Shown here piece after piece: positions 62,871-64,000 of a stretch of 64,000 nucleotides of DNA; the first letter of the stretch is position 1, and each line of letters opens with the position of its first letter. The stretch spans positions 30,335-94,334 of the forward strand of contig NZ_JANHAU010000008.1 in NCBI RefSeq assembly GCF_024464185.1, read 5' to 3'. Made by a program: the position numbers and the translations under genes. Under the pieces are notes generated by a model. The model saw only the letters and a program-made list of their open reading frames with translations. It made no database searches and was not told the origin of the DNA. The stretch is from Haloarchaeobius salinus (lineage in GTDB: Archaea; Halobacteriota; Halobacteria; Halobacteriales; Natrialbaceae).

Positions 62871-63727
62871 GCGGAGCTGTCACTCGCTTCACGGTGGCGG
62901 GTGCGCTGTTGGTCGTCCTCCTGGCCGGCGGTGTCGTCGCAGCCGATACCACAGAGGGTCGGTCAGACACATCCATGGACGAGGTGAACGTCTCGGCACA
63001 GTACGACCCCTCGTCCCCGGCCCAGACCGCCACCGTGAACGTGACCGTGGCTGCCACAGACAGTACGCTGCGTGACGTCCAGATTGATGTCGAACGGGCC
63101 GATGAGACACTCGTCGTTCCGGACAGTTTCAGGACAACGATCATACCGAGCAACCAAGAGGTGAACGTGACGCCGGTCAGGAGAGGTGGTTTCGAGATCG
63201 AGCGCCTGGACCCCGGTGAGACCATCACCATCCAGTTCCAGGTGGCGGTGGAGACGCTCGAGCCGACCACAGTCGACGCAGCGCGGATTTCGGTCGCCTA
63301 CACGCAGCGGGGACAACGGCTCTCCCAGCGCTACGAACCGACCGCCGACATTGCGGCGAATCCGTGGCACGAGCGTGCGCAGCCGACAGGTGATACCGGG
63401 CCGTTTGCTACCCCGACGGTCTTGAGTCTCGTCGGGCTTACGGGGACTGTCCTGGGAGCTACCGTCGTCTACTTCAGGCGGCCGCAATCGGTGTCGTGGG
63501 ACGCAATCGAGCCAGCGTTCTCACGGGCTCGCCGACGTGTCGACGATTCCGTCGCCCTCACCGAACTCGACCGGCTCGAATCGTCGGTGAAGAACGAGGT
63601 CGCCCAAACGGATGATGACCCCGGGGAAACCGAGGATGACGGTTCGGAGGAGAGCTCTGGAGTTGCCGGGATCGGTGGGTCGTCGGACGAGAAGAGCAGT
63701 ATCGACGACGACATGCCGAAGCTGTGA
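62867..63727 (+). CDS. Membrane-anchored protein with extracellular beta domain and acidic cytoplasmic tail
   Basis: 286 residues from ATG 62867 (ATGA overlap with the tubulin-like gene). N-terminal helix FTVAGALLVVLLAGGVVAAD is a signal or anchor, then an Ig/CARDB-like beta domain (SSPAQTATVNVTVAATDSTL; LDPGETITIQFQVAVETLEP). A second helix follows (TPTVLSLVGLTGTVLGATVVYF) and a ~80-residue acidic tail (SVSWDAIEPAFSRARRRVDD, ending DDDMPKL). Topology predicts the beta domain outside and the tail inside, where it could dock the tubulin-like protein. Family not recognised. Confidence 0.78.
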   Translation: MSGAVTRFTVAGALLVVLLAGGVVAADTTEGRSDTSMDEVNVSAQYDPSSPAQTATVNVTVAATDSTLRDVQIDVERADETLVVPDSFRTTIIPSNQEVNVTPVRRGGFEIERLDPGETITIQFQVAVETLEPTTVDAARISVAYTQRGQRLSQRYEPTADIAANPWHERAQPTGDTGPFATPTVLSLVGLTGTVLGATVVYFRRPQSVSWDAIEPAFSRARRRVDDSVALTELDRLESSVKNEVAQTDDDPGETEDDGSEESSGVAGIGGSSDEKSSIDDDMPKL

Positions 63728-63879
63728 GTGGCCCAGCGGTACGGGCTGAGGCCATCAGCTGGCACTACCCTGATGCGGTCTCGCCGGGGTCCGTTCGTGG
63801 GTCTTTCTTCGTTGCTGACGTTCTCCCGTGCTGGCTGTTGGTTGCGGTGAGGGGCGGACAGGGGACGTTCGTCGGCGGT
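63728..63879. other. Spacer between the island and an IS element
   Basis: About 150 bases without gene signal, GC-rich, ending where the IS left end begins. Confidence 0.35.
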
Positions 63880-64000
63880 GTTCAGATAAGGATTGAAAAG
63901 TGAGGCGTAGCGTTTTTTGAGTGTCCATGTCGAAAAACGCTAGCCTCAACGGATGTACCGACCAGATTGAGTTAGGTTTTGTGGAGCGCGAGGCAACACC
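63880..64000 (+). mobile_element. Left end of an IS6-type haloarchaeal insertion sequence
   Basis: GTTCAGATAAGG at 63880 has the look of an IS6-type terminal repeat. ATG 63927 starts a transposase whose 24 visible codons read MSKNASLNGCTDQIELGFVE then REATP, the conserved N-terminus of haloarchaeal IS6-like transposases. The element runs out of the window, so completeness and the right end cannot be judged. It borders the chaperone/tubulin island. Confidence 0.65.
63927..64000 (+). CDS. IS6-type transposase, N-terminal part (cut by window end)
   Basis: The visible part is the Cys-containing N-terminus (SLNGCTDQIELGFVEREATP) seen in haloarchaeal IS6-type transposases; the catalytic DDE domain lies beyond the window. 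Start is the first ATG after the terminal repeat. Confidence 0.6.
   Translation, partial: MSKNASLNGCTDQIELGFVEREAT

Overview
The window is chromosomal or megaplasmid DNA from a halophilic archaeon (class Halobacteria). The evidence is high GC with GC-rich third codon positions, strongly acidic proteins, Tat-type lipoproteins (RR-x-F with a lipobox Cys), leaderless genes with a TATA element about 27-28 nt before the start codon, and fragments of haloarchaeal insertion sequences. I saw no rRNA, tRNA or CRISPR array.

Layout. 0-8.5 kb holds scattered housekeeping and accessory genes on the minus strand: a glutamate-cysteine ligase homologue, an AI-2E family transporter, a PrsW protease with a lipoprotein, and an aspartoacylase-family hydrolase. 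These are followed by a decayed stretch with a stop-interrupted lipoprotein gene and a truncated integrase. 8.85-10.6 kb is a stand-alone cytochrome oxidase subunit I. 10.7-27.3 kb is a compact catabolic locus. It has two hydantoinase/oxoprolinase hyuA-hyuB pairs, one followed by a hydantoin/Asp-Glu racemase and a Xaa-Pro peptidase and the other by a cupin. They flank a complete Dpp/Opp ABC importer, with an Lrp-type regulator at the end. The likely job is uptake and hydrolysis of small peptides, 5-oxoproline or hydantoin-like cyclic amides. 27.7-33.1 kb holds a CopB-type P-type ATPase and a large secreted M14 carboxypeptidase. 33.4-43.8 kb mixes small membrane proteins, a CPBP protease and a DUF2178/HTH pair. 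It also holds an ABC-2 type exporter that shares an operator with that pair, a second AI-2E transporter and a deoC-rbsK operon. Remnants of orc1/cdc6, an IS5-type transposase and tnpB lie among these genes.

43.9-63.7 kb is the standout: a roughly 20-kb island of genes that look functionally linked. One minus-strand run encodes a ubiquitin-like protein, an E2-like protein without a catalytic Cys, a small protein resembling the N-terminal part of haloarchaeal J-domain proteins, a transglutaminase-like protein, a GrpE-like protein with a long disordered region, a VWA protein, and an Hsp70 with two C2H2 zinc fingers inserted between its ATPase and substrate-binding domains. A divergent plus-strand run encodes three unrecognised proteins, the last ending in a zinc-ribbon-like motif. 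Then come two very large helical-repeat (HEAT-like) proteins on the minus strand, and a tubulin/FtsZ-superfamily protein carrying AGGTGAG with a membrane-anchored partner on the plus strand. A tnpB remnant lies just outside one end and an IS6-type element at the other. I propose that this is a chaperone-driven, tubulin-linked system with a ubiquitin-like component. Related FtsZ-like/VWA neighbourhoods have been discussed for bacteria and archaea, but this combination is, to my knowledge, not functionally described.

Regulation visible in the sequence includes matched TATA elements for both hyuA genes and the dpp operon. A palindrome precedes the Lrp gene. Three copies of GTAAA-N6-TTTAC lie at identical distances from matching TATA boxes before the DUF2178-HTH and ABC exporter operons.
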